DNA of 64,000 nucleotides from Alteromonas portus (GTDB lineage Bacteria; Pseudomonadota; Gammaproteobacteria; Enterobacterales; Alteromonadaceae). Below the pieces are notes generated by a model. It made no database searches, was not told the origin of the DNA, and saw only the letters and a program-made list of their open reading frames with translations. The number at the start of each line of letters is the position of its first letter. Within the stretch, counting starts at the first letter, position 1. Where the stretch lies: positions 496,001 through 560,000 of the forward strand of contig NZ_SWCO01000001.1 in assembly GCF_005117025.1 (NCBI RefSeq), given 5' to 3'. Position numbers and translations under genes: made by a program. Below are positions 54,551 through 63,121 of this stretch, one piece after another.

Positions 54551-56593
54551 GTGAGTTCTGTTGATTTATATTCATTAGCCACAAGCGGCGTAAACGCTAG
54601 CAGCAAGCTACTTCAAACTACGAGTAACAATATTGCAAACGTCAATACGCCTGGCTATGTTCGCGAGCGCACTGAGCTTCAAAACAGTCAAGTTTTTGGT
54701 GTGGAGATTGGCAATACTGAACGTATTATCAACGTATTTGCACAAAATCAGCTGCGCCGCGACATCACCGCAGTGGGGGAACTTGAAGCCTTTTCTAGTA
54801 AAACTACAGCCATTGATAACCTACTAGCTAGTGAAGCGAACTCAATTTCTCAAGGCCTGAGTGAATACTTTTCAGCCCTACAAACCGCCGCTGACGATCC
54901 AACAAATCTTGCGTCTCGTGAACAAGTACTTAGCAAATCCGAGTCCTTGTACAACCGAATGAGAACCTTGTCGGATTACATGTTAGAAAAAGAAGAAGAA
55001 CTCAATTTGGAGTTCACTTCAATGGTAAACAGGGCGAATACGCTGATTGGCAATATTGGTGATTTAAACCGCAATATTGTTATTGCAAATGGTAATAATA
55101 CGAGCGATCAACCAAGCGCTCTGCTTAACGAACGAGATCAAGCTATCGACGAGCTTGCCTCTATCATGGGAATTACGGTTAAAGAGAGCACTACGCAAAA
55201 TGGTGCTGTAACAATTAATCTGACCTCAGGCGAGTCGCTTGTTCTTGAAAACGGCGCATTTAACCTTTTTGAGTTAAGCTCTAGTGCCGATTTAACTACT
55301 AAAGAGATTAAATTAGAAACTGACTTTGGTTCACAAACGAAAAATAACGCCTCGTTACGCATCTTAGAAAGTGACCTTGGCGGCGCATTGGGCGGACTTT
55401 TTGAGTATCGCAACGACGTGTTAGGGCCGACAATGCGTGACGTCGGTCAGCTGTCTATTGCGTTTGCAGATGCGATGAATACGCAGAACAAACTCGGTAT
55501 GGATTTAGATGGTCAAATCGGCGGGAACATTTTCGACATACCTTCATTTAGAGGCCTAGCCTATGAAGACACCAATGGTGACTACGTAGTTACAGCACAA
55601 ATCACTGAAGGTAAGGGTGCTGAATTAACTGATGCCGATTATAAAATCGAAGTAACCGCAGTTGCTGCAGGCGTGCCCAGTGAAATAGAAATTACATTTT
55701 TAAACCCAGATGGCACACCTAAAAAAGATGCTTCAGGTAATGACATTATTTATTCAAACTTTGCGGTAACCTCTGGTTTTAATGAACTCCCTGGCGGAAT
55801 TGAAGTAGATTTTTCAGGAAGTGACCCTTACACCGTTGGTAACGAGTTTCTGATTCAGCCAACTAAAGATGTGGCTTCAAATATAAGCCTAGCCACCAAT
55901 CGCCCTGAAGATTTAGCCTTCGCCAATCCGGTAAGAGCCGGTGCCGATAACGCAAACTTGGGTAGCGCTAACGTTATTGACGTAACCGTTTCAAATACGG
56001 AAGTGGGAACGTCTGCCTTTGACGGAGCGGGGGGGCTTTTAAGTTCAGCACCAGCTCAAATTAGCTTTACGGCTGCAGATACCTATGAAGTGTTAGATGG
56101 AAACGGTACGGTGTTAGCGACTGTCACTGGCACAACAAATTTAAATAATCTGATTAGTCAGGCGGGTATAAGCCCAGATCCCGGCTTTGACCTTAGCTTA
56201 GATGGCGTGCCTAAAGCTGGGGATAGCTTTTCAATAAGCTATAATACAGATGGCTTTAACGACAATAGTAACGCGCTTAACTTAGCCGCTATTCAAAATG
56301 AAAACAAAGTTCAGGTAAGTAGCGAAGCCACCAATACGCCGAGAACGTTCCAAGATGCCTATGCGTCTATGGTAGGGCGTATCGGCGAGGAAGCATCTAT
56401 GGCAAGTGTCTCATTGGCTTCAGCGGAAGCAATGAAAGTGCAATCACAAAATTGGTTTGAGTCTGTGTCGGGCGTAAGTTTGGACGAAGAGGCGGCAAAC
56501 TTAATTAAGTATCAACAAAGCTATGCGGCTGCGGCGCGAATTTTGTCTACGGCACAAGAACTATTCAATACTATTTTGCAGTCAGTAAGGTAG
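54551..56593 (+). CDS. flgK: Flagellar hook-associated protein 1 FlgK
   Basis: A 680-residue junction protein starting at GTG. The N-terminal axial motif is TTSNNIANVNTPGYVRERTE and the C-terminal one EEAANLIKYQQSYAAAARIL. It is longer than the ~550 residues common in enterics; the extra length lies in the middle (about 340-560), the surface-exposed part. FlgN is its export chaperone. Confidence 0.95.
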   Translation: MSSVDLYSLATSGVNASSKLLQTTSNNIANVNTPGYVRERTELQNSQVFGVEIGNTERIINVFAQNQLRRDITAVGELEAFSSKTTAIDNLLASEANSISQGLSEYFSALQTAADDPTNLASREQVLSKSESLYNRMRTLSDYMLEKEEELNLEFTSMVNRANTLIGNIGDLNRNIVIANGNNTSDQPSALLNERDQAIDELASIMGITVKESTTQNGAVTINLTSGESLVLENGAFNLFELSSSADLTTKEIKLETDFGSQTKNNASLRILESDLGGALGGLFEYRNDVLGPTMRDVGQLSIAFADAMNTQNKLGMDLDGQIGGNIFDIPSFRGLAYEDTNGDYVVTAQITEGKGAELTDADYKIEVTAVAAGVPSEIEITFLNPDGTPKKDASGNDIIYSNFAVTSGFNELPGGIEVDFSGSDPYTVGNEFLIQPTKDVASNISLATNRPEDLAFANPVRAGADNANLGSANVIDVTVSNTEVGTSAFDGAGGLLSSAPAQISFTAADTYEVLDGNGTVLATVTGTTNLNNLISQAGISPDPGFDLSLDGVPKAGDSFSISYNTDGFNDNSNALNLAAIQNENKVQVSSEATNTPRTFQDAYASMVGRIGEEASMASVSLASAEAMKVQSQNWFESVSGVSLDEEAANLIKYQQSYAAAARILSTAQELFNTILQSVR

Positions 56594-56600
56594 GTGAGCT

Positions 56601-57824
56601 ATGCGTATATCAACGAATCAAATTTATGATCAAAACATGCGCTCGATCATGCAAAATCAGGGCGATTTGGCAAAGACTCAAGAGCAACTATCCACTGGCA
56701 AGCGCATTATCACGCCCAGTGATGACCCTGTTGGCGCTGCAAAGGTACTTCGTCTTACCGAAGAAATTGATGAGCTAACTCAATTTCAACGCAATAATGA
56801 TCTGGTAACCGGTTCGCTCGAGCAGCAAGAAGCTGTTCTTACAAATATCACTAACTCAATTAACCGTGCGCGTACCCTTATAGTCCAAGCGGGAAATGGG
56901 ATTTTAGACGATCCCGACAAGCGCGCTATTGGCTCTGAGCTAGAGCAAATAAAGCTAGAGATATTTGACTTGATGAATACACAAGATGCAGACGGGAATT
57001 ATCTTTATGCCGGTTTTCAATCTGGAAATCAGGCGTTCACTTACAATCCTGCGTCAGGTGGAAATGCCATTACTTTCTCTGGAGATGCTGGTGTTAATTT
57101 TATCCAACTCTCTAATAGTTCGAAAATTCAATCGACCAGCAACGGTTATGAAGTTTTTGAAAATGTACTGTCTCGTTTTAATTTTTCAGTGACGGGGAGT
57201 ACGGTGGGATCGTTAGACGGAGCCACCATTTCAGAACAAGGCACCTTTGATACCTTTTTTAACAATAACTACGACGCGGTGAATAGCTCGAATAACGATT
57301 TTCGCATAGACTTTTTGGGCACAGGTCAGGCACAACTTGTTAATCAAAACAGCGGTGCAGTTATTGACACAGTGGGCTATACGTCTGGCGAACCGTTCAC
57401 GATAAAAGGAATGCAGTTTGATGCTGTCGCCGCGCCGGGTACCAGTATCGATTTTTCTCTAGACCAACCCGAGAAAAAGAGCATGGCACAGACTATTCAC
57501 GAGGTTCAAACACTGCTATCCGATAGCACTATTAATCATGGAGCACTGCAAGATGCCATTGCAGATGCTTTAGTGGGTTTAGATAACGGGTTAGAAAAGA
57601 TATCGCTTGAGCGCGCGTCTATAGGTAGTCGACTCAATATTGCTGAAAGTACCTATGAAAGTAATTTGGATATGGAAATTGCGGCCAAAGCTCAGCGCTC
57701 TTCTATTCAAGATGTTGATTACGCTGAGGCGTCAACTGAATTTGCTAAACAGGAAACGGCCTTAAGCGCTGCACTAGCTACATTTCCACAGGTATCTAAC
57801 TTGTCGCTATTTAATTATATCTAG
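56601..57824 (+). CDS. flgL: Flagellar hook-associated protein 3 FlgL
   Basis: A 407-residue junction protein homologous to flagellin at both ends. It has NQGDLAKTQEQLSTGKRI and PSDDPVGAAKVL at the N terminus, and ASIGSRLNIAEST plus DVDYAEASTEFAKQE at the C terminus. It connects FlgK to the flagellin filament and lies 7 bp after flgK. The next gene converges on it with a 6 bp gap. Confidence 0.95.
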   Translation: MRISTNQIYDQNMRSIMQNQGDLAKTQEQLSTGKRIITPSDDPVGAAKVLRLTEEIDELTQFQRNNDLVTGSLEQQEAVLTNITNSINRARTLIVQAGNGILDDPDKRAIGSELEQIKLEIFDLMNTQDADGNYLYAGFQSGNQAFTYNPASGGNAITFSGDAGVNFIQLSNSSKIQSTSNGYEVFENVLSRFNFSVTGSTVGSLDGATISEQGTFDTFFNNNYDAVNSSNNDFRIDFLGTGQAQLVNQNSGAVIDTVGYTSGEPFTIKGMQFDAVAAPGTSIDFSLDQPEKKSMAQTIHEVQTLLSDSTINHGALQDAIADALVGLDNGLEKISLERASIGSRLNIAESTYESNLDMEIAAKAQRSSIQDVDYAEASTEFAKQETALSAALATFPQVSNLSLFNYI

Positions 57825-57830
57825 TCAGTG

Positions 57831-58805
57831 TTAAAAGAGCGTTTTAATTCCTTCAATTTTGCCCAGATAAACTCTGGCTTGATTGTCAACATGACTCGAA
57901 TAGTAGGATATATAAAGAAGATCATTATCTAATACCAACCCCGGATAACTAGTATCACCACTGCTGGGCATTGTTAATAGACAGGTTAGTTCTTTTTTCG
58001 TGGCATCGAAATGCCAAACGCACGTTGAAAACGCTCTTTTTTCCCAATCCACATGTCTGCCGGCAACCAAGTAAGTTGTAGCAGTTAATGCAACGGCACA
58101 AGGCCCACCAATATAAATCCCCAAATCATGCCAATTCCACTTTGTATAAGGGGGCCTAGATGTGCCAAATTGGGCTGAAAACGTATCAGAATCACGCCTT
58201 ACAAAAGCTGTAGCTTGTCCTTCAGCGTCAAACAAAAGTGCGCTTTCATTTGGAAAGCCTTTGTTGTTTTTAGCAAGGCCAAAAACGTTTGCCTTATGGA
58301 TTCGCATCGCTCGCGTTGGATCGCCTTCATACAACGAAATGTAATCAGCGGGGCGATGATAAGCAAAACCAAAGGCTTTGTTGTTCGTCCATTGCGGTTT
58401 CCATATCCACCAACCATTATCTCCAAACCAATGTTTACTTGACCAAGATTTTCCAGTGGTGGTGAAAATACTGAGCATTTTTGTGTGGGCTTGATCATTT
58501 TCATCAATAGTCTTTGCAAAGGCCGTTAGTATAATCCTATGCCCATCGAACATCAGTTTAGGATCTCTTAAGTCTGTACCAGGCTCGTTGACCAAAACCT
58601 TACTGACAACCTCAAATGTTTTTTTACTAACAGTAAGAATGACTATTACCCCATCTCTGCTCACATGATTAGTTGCCTGACGATAACAGCACAACAGTGA
58701 ATTACTACTTTTGTCGAAAGGGTTATCTATCAAATCAGTAAAGGCTGCATGAATAGCGGGTGGTGAAATACGACAAATTTCAACTAACTTAATTTTTTTA
58801 TTCAA
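57831..58805 (-). CDS. Uncharacterised protein, possible beta-propeller, between flgL and the flagellins
   Basis: A 324-residue protein I do not recognise. It has no signal peptide or membrane segment. Recurrent aromatic/Gly strands (LRDPKLMFDGHRIILTAFA, WWIWKPQWTNNKAFGFAYH, GGPCAVALTATTYLVAGRH) spaced about 45-60 residues apart suggest a five- or six-bladed beta-propeller, as in sialidase-like and glycosidase-like folds. It is on the strand opposite to the flagellar genes and converges on flgL with 6 bp between. Its start is 239 bases from the first flagellin, read the other way. A role in flagellin modification is conceivable from position only. Confidence 0.55.
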   Translation of the reverse strand: MNKKIKLVEICRISPPAIHAAFTDLIDNPFDKSSNSLLCCYRQATNHVSRDGVIVILTVSKKTFEVVSKVLVNEPGTDLRDPKLMFDGHRIILTAFAKTIDENDQAHTKMLSIFTTTGKSWSSKHWFGDNGWWIWKPQWTNNKAFGFAYHRPADYISLYEGDPTRAMRIHKANVFGLAKNNKGFPNESALLFDAEGQATAFVRRDSDTFSAQFGTSRPPYTKWNWHDLGIYIGGPCAVALTATTYLVAGRHVDWEKRAFSTCVWHFDATKKELTCLLTMPSSGDTSYPGLVLDNDLLYISYYSSHVDNQARVYLGKIEGIKTLF

Positions 58806-58901
58806 TTGAAATCTCCTTTATAAATCTGATGTTTAGGAAAAGTTTTTGGCTCTTTGAGCGGCAATATATTACCGCTAATCGGCAAATATCGTAATTTTTT
58901 C

Positions 58902-58928
58902 TAAAGAGAATTTATATGTTGTCGATAC
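58902..58928 (+). promoter_or_regulatory. Sigma-28 promoter of the first flagellin gene
   Basis: TAAA (58902-58905), 15 bases, GTCGATAC (58921-58928): one mismatch in the core of the GCCGATAA box. It is 117 bases ahead of the ATG. Confidence 0.75.
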
Positions 58929-58990
58929 AGTTTCTGAGAGAGCCAGTTCATCAATTACCCCTCAGGTCTTGATGACTACTAAAACAAAAC

Positions 58991-59034
58991 GTCGGAAATT
59001 CCGACAGCCAGCGCACGCTGGACTGAGAGTGTAG
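58991..59034 (+). promoter_or_regulatory. Structured 5' leader of the first flagellin mRNA
   Basis: Two hairpins follow each other: GTCGG-AAATT-CCGAC (58991-59005) and CCAGCG-CA-CGCTGG (59008-59021). They sit just ahead of GGACTGAGAGTGTAG (59020-59034) and the TAGGAG ribosome site. Several GGA triplets lie in or near the hairpins, so control by a CsrA-like protein is possible but unproven. Confidence 0.45.
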
Positions 59035-59044
59035 GAGAGACTTT

Positions 59045-59890
59045 ATGTCTATGTTCGTTAATACCAATGTGTCCTCATTGAATGCCCAGCGTCAGCTATT
59101 TGATGTAAGCAATTCTTTGAGCACCTCTTTTGAGCGTCTATCTTCAGGCTTCCGTATCAACAGCGCTGCTGATGATGCCGCAGGTCTTCAGATTACCGAT
59201 CGTATGACCTCACAAATTGAAGGTCTAAACCAAGCTGTACGTAACGCCAACGATGCAATTTCACTTTCGCAGACTGCTGAAGGTGCGTTGTCTGAGACAA
59301 CTACAGCACTTCAACGTATTCGTACTCTAGCAATCCAATCACAAAACGGTATCAACAGTTCTGCTGACCGTGCTGCGCTTCAAAAAGAAGTTTCTGCATT
59401 ACGTACAGAAATTTCACGTATTGCTACCACCACTGAATTTGCCGGTGTAAGTATTCTATCTGGTGCGTTCTCTGCTTCGTTCCTAGTAGGTGCGAACTCA
59501 GGTCAGACAATTTCAGTTAACTTGTCTTCACCTACGCTAACTGCTGCGGGTGTTTCAGGTTTTGGACCGTCAGGCCTAGGAATTGGTTCAGGCGATGTTC
59601 TTACTGCAGAAAATGCTTCAACAATTCTTGATAATGTAGATAGCGCAATTTCTGCGATTGGTAGCTTACGTGCCGATTTAGGTGCCTTACAGAACCGCTT
59701 CCAGTCAACTATCCGTAACTTAAGCAACATCTCTGAGAACGTATCGGCTGCACGTTCACAGATTAAGGATACCGATTTCGCGACTGAAACAGCTAACCTA
59801 ACCCGTAACCAGATCATTCAGCAGGCAAGTACTACTGTATTATCACAGGCTAACCAGCGTCCGCAGGCTGCATTACAGCTTCTAGGTTAA
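59045..59890 (+). CDS. Flagellin 1
   Basis: A 281-residue short flagellin. The N-terminal D0/D1 part has FVNTNVSSLNAQRQL and SGFRINSAADDAAGLQI. The C-terminal D1/D0 part has LGALQNRFQSTIRNLSNI and NQIIQQASTTVLSQANQ. The central variable region is small (about 145-195), so exposed D2/D3 domains are essentially missing, as in many polar-flagellum flagellins. It is very similar to flagellin 2 up to about residue 155. A strong terminator follows. Confidence 0.95.
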   Translation: MSMFVNTNVSSLNAQRQLFDVSNSLSTSFERLSSGFRINSAADDAAGLQITDRMTSQIEGLNQAVRNANDAISLSQTAEGALSETTTALQRIRTLAIQSQNGINSSADRAALQKEVSALRTEISRIATTTEFAGVSILSGAFSASFLVGANSGQTISVNLSSPTLTAAGVSGFGPSGLGIGSGDVLTAENASTILDNVDSAISAIGSLRADLGALQNRFQSTIRNLSNISENVSAARSQIKDTDFATETANLTRNQIIQQASTTVLSQANQRPQAALQLLG

Positions 59891-59905
59891 TCGCCATTAA
59901 CGTGA

Positions 59906-59920
59906 AGCCAGGAGGTAGTG
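59906..59920 (+). repeat. 15-base repeat, copy 1, in a hairpin loop after flagellin 1
   Basis: AGCCAGGAGGTAGTG occurs here and again at 60374-60388. This copy lies in the loop of a hairpin with stem ACGTGAA (59900-59906) and TTCACGT (59927-59933), just after the stop codon. Confidence 0.6.
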
Positions 59921-59940
59921 CTCTAGTTCACGTGCGTTTA

Positions 59941-59969
59941 AAGCTGGTCTTCTAAAGGCCAGCTTTTTT
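59941..59969 (+). terminator. Rho-independent terminator after flagellin 1
   Basis: AAGCTGG (59941-59947) pairs with CCAGCTT (59959-59965), followed by a run of T residues to 59969. Confidence 0.85.
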
Positions 59970-60594
59970 ATATTCCTACCATTTAAACGTTTTAAAACCC
60001 TTCCTTACCCTGAAGTTGTCGTTAATTTGAGTTTATAAAGCTCTGAAATTAAATGCTTTTTTAATTAATTTCTTTTTTTCTCTAAAATTCTCAAAAAATA
60101 TCTAAAGTAAAAATCGATCTTTGACGATAACTAATACAAAGGGGAGATAAACAGTGTTTTTATCCTCTACGCTTCTAAAGTTTATGTTTAAAAGCGTTAT
60201 AAGCACAGTTTTAATTCAGATTTAATTTGAAATCCTGAATTTAAAAGTTAGGAAAAACAGTGCTTTATATTGATAAAAATGTTTGAAAAAAACATTAAAG
60301 AAATTTCAAGTTAAGGTCGATAAAAGATGGAGTTTGCTGAGGGATGGTAAGAGCTGCTGACCGGCGAGAATAGAGCCAGGAGGTAGTGAGAGGTTTGAGG
60401 TTCTGGAACACCAAACCCACCGACCAGCAAAGAGAAGTAACTTCTCTACTTAGCAAGTTCCATTGGTAGTGTGCCAATGAAACGTCAGAATAAACTGACA
60501 ATGTTCATGAAGCACAGGTTATGCCAAAAATTTAATTTAATTGCGCAAATAATAAAACCAATAGCGCCATACTCGAAACTGTTAGGAGAGACCC
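59970..60594 (+). promoter_or_regulatory. AT-rich spacer, sigma-28 promoter and long leader of flagellin 2
   Basis: About 300 very AT-rich bases with no plausible gene are followed by a sigma-28 box (TAAA at 60296-60299 and GTCGATAA at 60316-60323, spacer 16). A transcribed leader of about 260 bases then runs to the ATG at 60595. The leader holds the second AGCCAGGAGGTAGTG copy (60374-60388) and several short inverted repeats, for example TTCTGG near GGTTTG and CCATTGG near CCAATG. It is long for a flagellin leader. Confidence 0.6.
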
Positions 60595-61443
60595 ATGAGT
60601 CTATTTGTTAATACCAATGTGTCATCATTAAATGCACAACGCCAATTGTTTACTACAGGTAATAATCTGAGCACTGCTTTTGAGCGCCTTTCATCAGGCT
60701 TCAGAATCAACAGCGCGGCAGATGACGCGGCAGGACTGCAAATTACCGACCGTATGACTTCGCAAATTCAAGGTTTAGATCAAGCCGTTCGTAACGCTAA
60801 CGATGGTATTTCATTAGCGCAAACAGCAGAAGGCGCAATGGCCGAAACAACCACAGCTTTGCAACGTATTCGTACGTTAGCGATTCAATCTCAAAACGGT
60901 ATTAACAGTTCAGCTGACCGAGCAGCACTACAAAAAGAAGTGTCTGCACTAAGAACGGAAATCTCAAGAATTGCGACTACTACCGAGTTTGCCGGTGTAA
61001 GTATCCTTTCTGGTGTATTTTCAGCATCTTTCTTGGTTGGCGCAAACTCAGGCCAGACGATTTCAGTGAATTTATCGACGCCAGCGTTAACCGCAGCGGG
61101 TGTAACTGGTTTCAGTGCTACTGGTTTAGGAATTATTTCAGCCGACGTTTTAACCGCGGCTGGCGCATCGGCTTTGCTTGATGATGTTGATACAGCTATA
61201 TCGGCAATTGGTGGCCTTCGTGCAGATTTGGGTGCTATTCAAAATAGATTCCAGTCTACAATTAGAAACTTAAGTAACATCTCAGAGAACGTATCAGCGG
61301 CAAGATCGCGAATCAAAGATGCGGACTTTGCCACCGAGACGGCAGAACTAAGCCGCAACCAGATTTTACAGCAGGCAAGTACAACTATCCTGGCGCAGGC
61401 AAACCAGCGTCCACAGGCTGCACTTTCACTGCTAGGTGGTTAA
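60595..61443 (+). CDS. Flagellin 2
   Basis: A 282-residue flagellin nearly colinear with flagellin 1. It differs chiefly in the centre (about 160-195, TGFSATGLGIISADVL) and at the end (LSLLGG). The D0/D1 helices and SGFRINSAADDAAGLQI are conserved. It has a GGAGAG ribosome site and its own sigma-28 promoter. It is probably a filament subunit made in different amount or place from the other two. Confidence 0.95.
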   Translation: MSLFVNTNVSSLNAQRQLFTTGNNLSTAFERLSSGFRINSAADDAAGLQITDRMTSQIQGLDQAVRNANDGISLAQTAEGAMAETTTALQRIRTLAIQSQNGINSSADRAALQKEVSALRTEISRIATTTEFAGVSILSGVFSASFLVGANSGQTISVNLSTPALTAAGVTGFSATGLGIISADVLTAAGASALLDDVDTAISAIGGLRADLGAIQNRFQSTIRNLSNISENVSAARSRIKDADFATETAELSRNQILQQASTTILAQANQRPQAALSLLGG

Positions 61444-61643
61444 TAGATAAGGCGCTTGATTTGGGAAGGAGTTGAGAGGCCATCCCCAAGAAGGTAAGCG
61501 GCCATAAAGGCCGCTCCTTTAAGAAAGCGTCGACTAACAGGACTGAGAGTGTAGAAGTGTTGGTTGAGAGGCCAGTTTATCCTACTAAATACCTGCCAGC
61601 CGACAGAAACTGAATTTGCTCAATCTCCTAACGTGAGCAAATT

Positions 61644-61675
61644 GGCCGAGATTAAATTGTCTCGGCCTTTTTTTT
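61644..61675 (+). terminator. Rho-independent terminator after flagellin 2
   Basis: GGCCGAG (61644-61650) pairs with CTCGGCC (61661-61667), followed by eight T residues. Confidence 0.9.
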
Positions 61676-62039
61676 AGTATTACCGAAACATCCCGCCAAT
61701 TTCAAACAAATTGCTGAGCAAGACAATCTGTTCAAATATTTATTAGCAGCTTCAATGCCAACTTTTTATTTAGGATAAAAAATTCTCTGCCTGTTTTATC
61801 GATAACACGTGCAGTTACCCTTTATTCCAATTCTTTACCCGTTAAATTTACAAACCGGTTCTTTTCCCAGCCATCCGCATAAGCATTTGGTGCTGCTTAG
61901 CTACAAATCTTCAAGAACACTTCAACTATTGCCTGATAAATAAACCTAATTTCCTGAATTCTCACGTGGTTATTTTTTCTATTTATTCAATGGTTTACAG
62001 GTTTTTGATGAAAAATAATAAAAAAAACGAAAAAAAAAC

Positions 62040-62066
62040 TAAAGAACCTAAAGGGTTGGCCGATAC
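62040..62066 (+). promoter_or_regulatory. Sigma-28 promoter of flagellin 3
   Basis: TAAA (62040-62043), 15 bases, GCCGATAC (62059-62066): the best match of the three flagellin promoters. The start codon is 128 bases downstream. Confidence 0.8.
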
Positions 62067-62193
62067 CAATGGTTGAGGGGTAATTTACTTTACTTTTAAC
62101 AGAGGCGTTAGCTCGGAGTAGTGACCAAGCTAATTTGAACTGGAAGGATTTGATCGTACCACATTGGTCGACGAGTCCCTAGGAGGTATTCCA

Positions 62194-63033
62194 ATGAGTT
62201 TATTCGTTAACACAAATGTGTCTTCGATCAACGCACAACGTCAGCTTTTTGACGTAAATGATCGTCTTAACACGTCGTTCGAAAGATTGTCTTCAGGTTT
62301 TAGAATCAACAGTGCCGCAGATGACGCTGCAGGTCTTCAAATTTCTGACAGACTTACGTCGCAAGTTCAGGGTCTGAACCAAGCCGTACGTAACGCAAAC
62401 GACGCTATTTCTCTAGCGCAAACAGCAGAAGGTGCGATTAGCGAGATTACTACGAGCCTACAGCGTATTCGCCAGTTATCTATTCAATCGCAAAATGGTA
62501 TCAACTCATCTGCCGACCGTTTGGCGCTACAAAAAGAAGTATCAGCATTAAGAACTGAAATTTCTCGTATCGCGACTGATACTCAGTTTGGTAACGTTAA
62601 CATCTTAGATGGTAATTTTTCTGCTTCATTCCTAGTAGGTGCTAACGCAGGTCAAACGATTTCAGTAAATCTTTCAACCGGTAATCTAGGTTCAATCACT
62701 GGCTTTAGTACTGCTGGTCTTGGTATCGATAGCAACAGTGTTTCTACGGCGGCTGGTGCATCTGCACTACTTAGCGCTGTAGATGCTGCAATTTCTGGTA
62801 TCGGGGGCGTTCGTGCTGATTTAGGTGCGCTTCAAAACAGATTCCAGTCGACTATTCGTAACCTGAGTAACATCAGTGAGAACTTGTCTGCGGCACGCTC
62901 TCAAATCAGAGATACAGACTTTGCTGCGGAAACGGCTGAACTAACGCGTAACCAGATTATTCAGCAAGCATCTGTTTCAGTTCTGAGCCAGGCCAACCAG
63001 CGTCCACAAACTGCGCTATCGTTGCTTGGATAA
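62194..63033 (+). CDS. Flagellin 3
   Basis: A 279-residue flagellin, more divergent than the first two (NDRLNTSFERL, QFGNVNILDGNFSA, SNSVSTAAGAS). I start it at the ATG at 62194, which gives MSLFVNTNVSSINAQRQL; the open frame reaches back 10 codons, but a GGAGG ribosome site lies just ahead of this ATG. It keeps the standard D0/D1 ends and a short centre. flaG and fliD follow. Confidence 0.95.
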   Translation: MSLFVNTNVSSINAQRQLFDVNDRLNTSFERLSSGFRINSAADDAAGLQISDRLTSQVQGLNQAVRNANDAISLAQTAEGAISEITTSLQRIRQLSIQSQNGINSSADRLALQKEVSALRTEISRIATDTQFGNVNILDGNFSASFLVGANAGQTISVNLSTGNLGSITGFSTAGLGIDSNSVSTAAGASALLSAVDAAISGIGGVRADLGALQNRFQSTIRNLSNISENLSAARSQIRDTDFAAETAELTRNQIIQQASVSVLSQANQRPQTALSLLG

Positions 63034-63065
63034 GCTATAATACAATTTAGCCTTAGTTGAGATGT

Positions 63066-63097
63066 AACGGGTGCTTGCTTAGGCAGGTTCCCGTTTT
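63066..63097 (+). terminator. Weak hairpin between flagellin 3 and flaG
   Basis: AACGGG (63066-63071) pairs with CCCGTT (63090-63095) over an 18-base loop, followed by TTTT. It may be a partial terminator lowering flaG-fliD expression relative to flagellin. Confidence 0.4.
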
Positions 63098-63121
63098 GTC
63101 GTTTCAGAAGGGGGTAGAAAC

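Larger units (their letters stand above)
61444..62193 (+). other. 750-base region between flagellins 2 and 3: leader remnants, terminators, promoter
   Basis: No gene is seen. From the left: GTTGAGAGGCCA (61471-61482); a hairpin AGCGGCC/GGCCGCT (61497-61515); the flagellin 1 leader motif GGACTGAGAGTGTAG (61540-61554); GTTGAGAGGCCA again (61563-61574); a strong terminator (61644-61675); about 350 AT-rich bases; and the sigma-28 promoter of flagellin 3 (62040-62066). Flagellin-leader sequence without a following flagellin suggests a lost gene copy. Confidence 0.5.

Noticed and set aside
60295..60501. 68-codon minus-strand frame in the flagellin 2 leader
   Set aside because: No ribosome site; it overlaps the sigma-28 promoter and the transcribed leader on the other strand.
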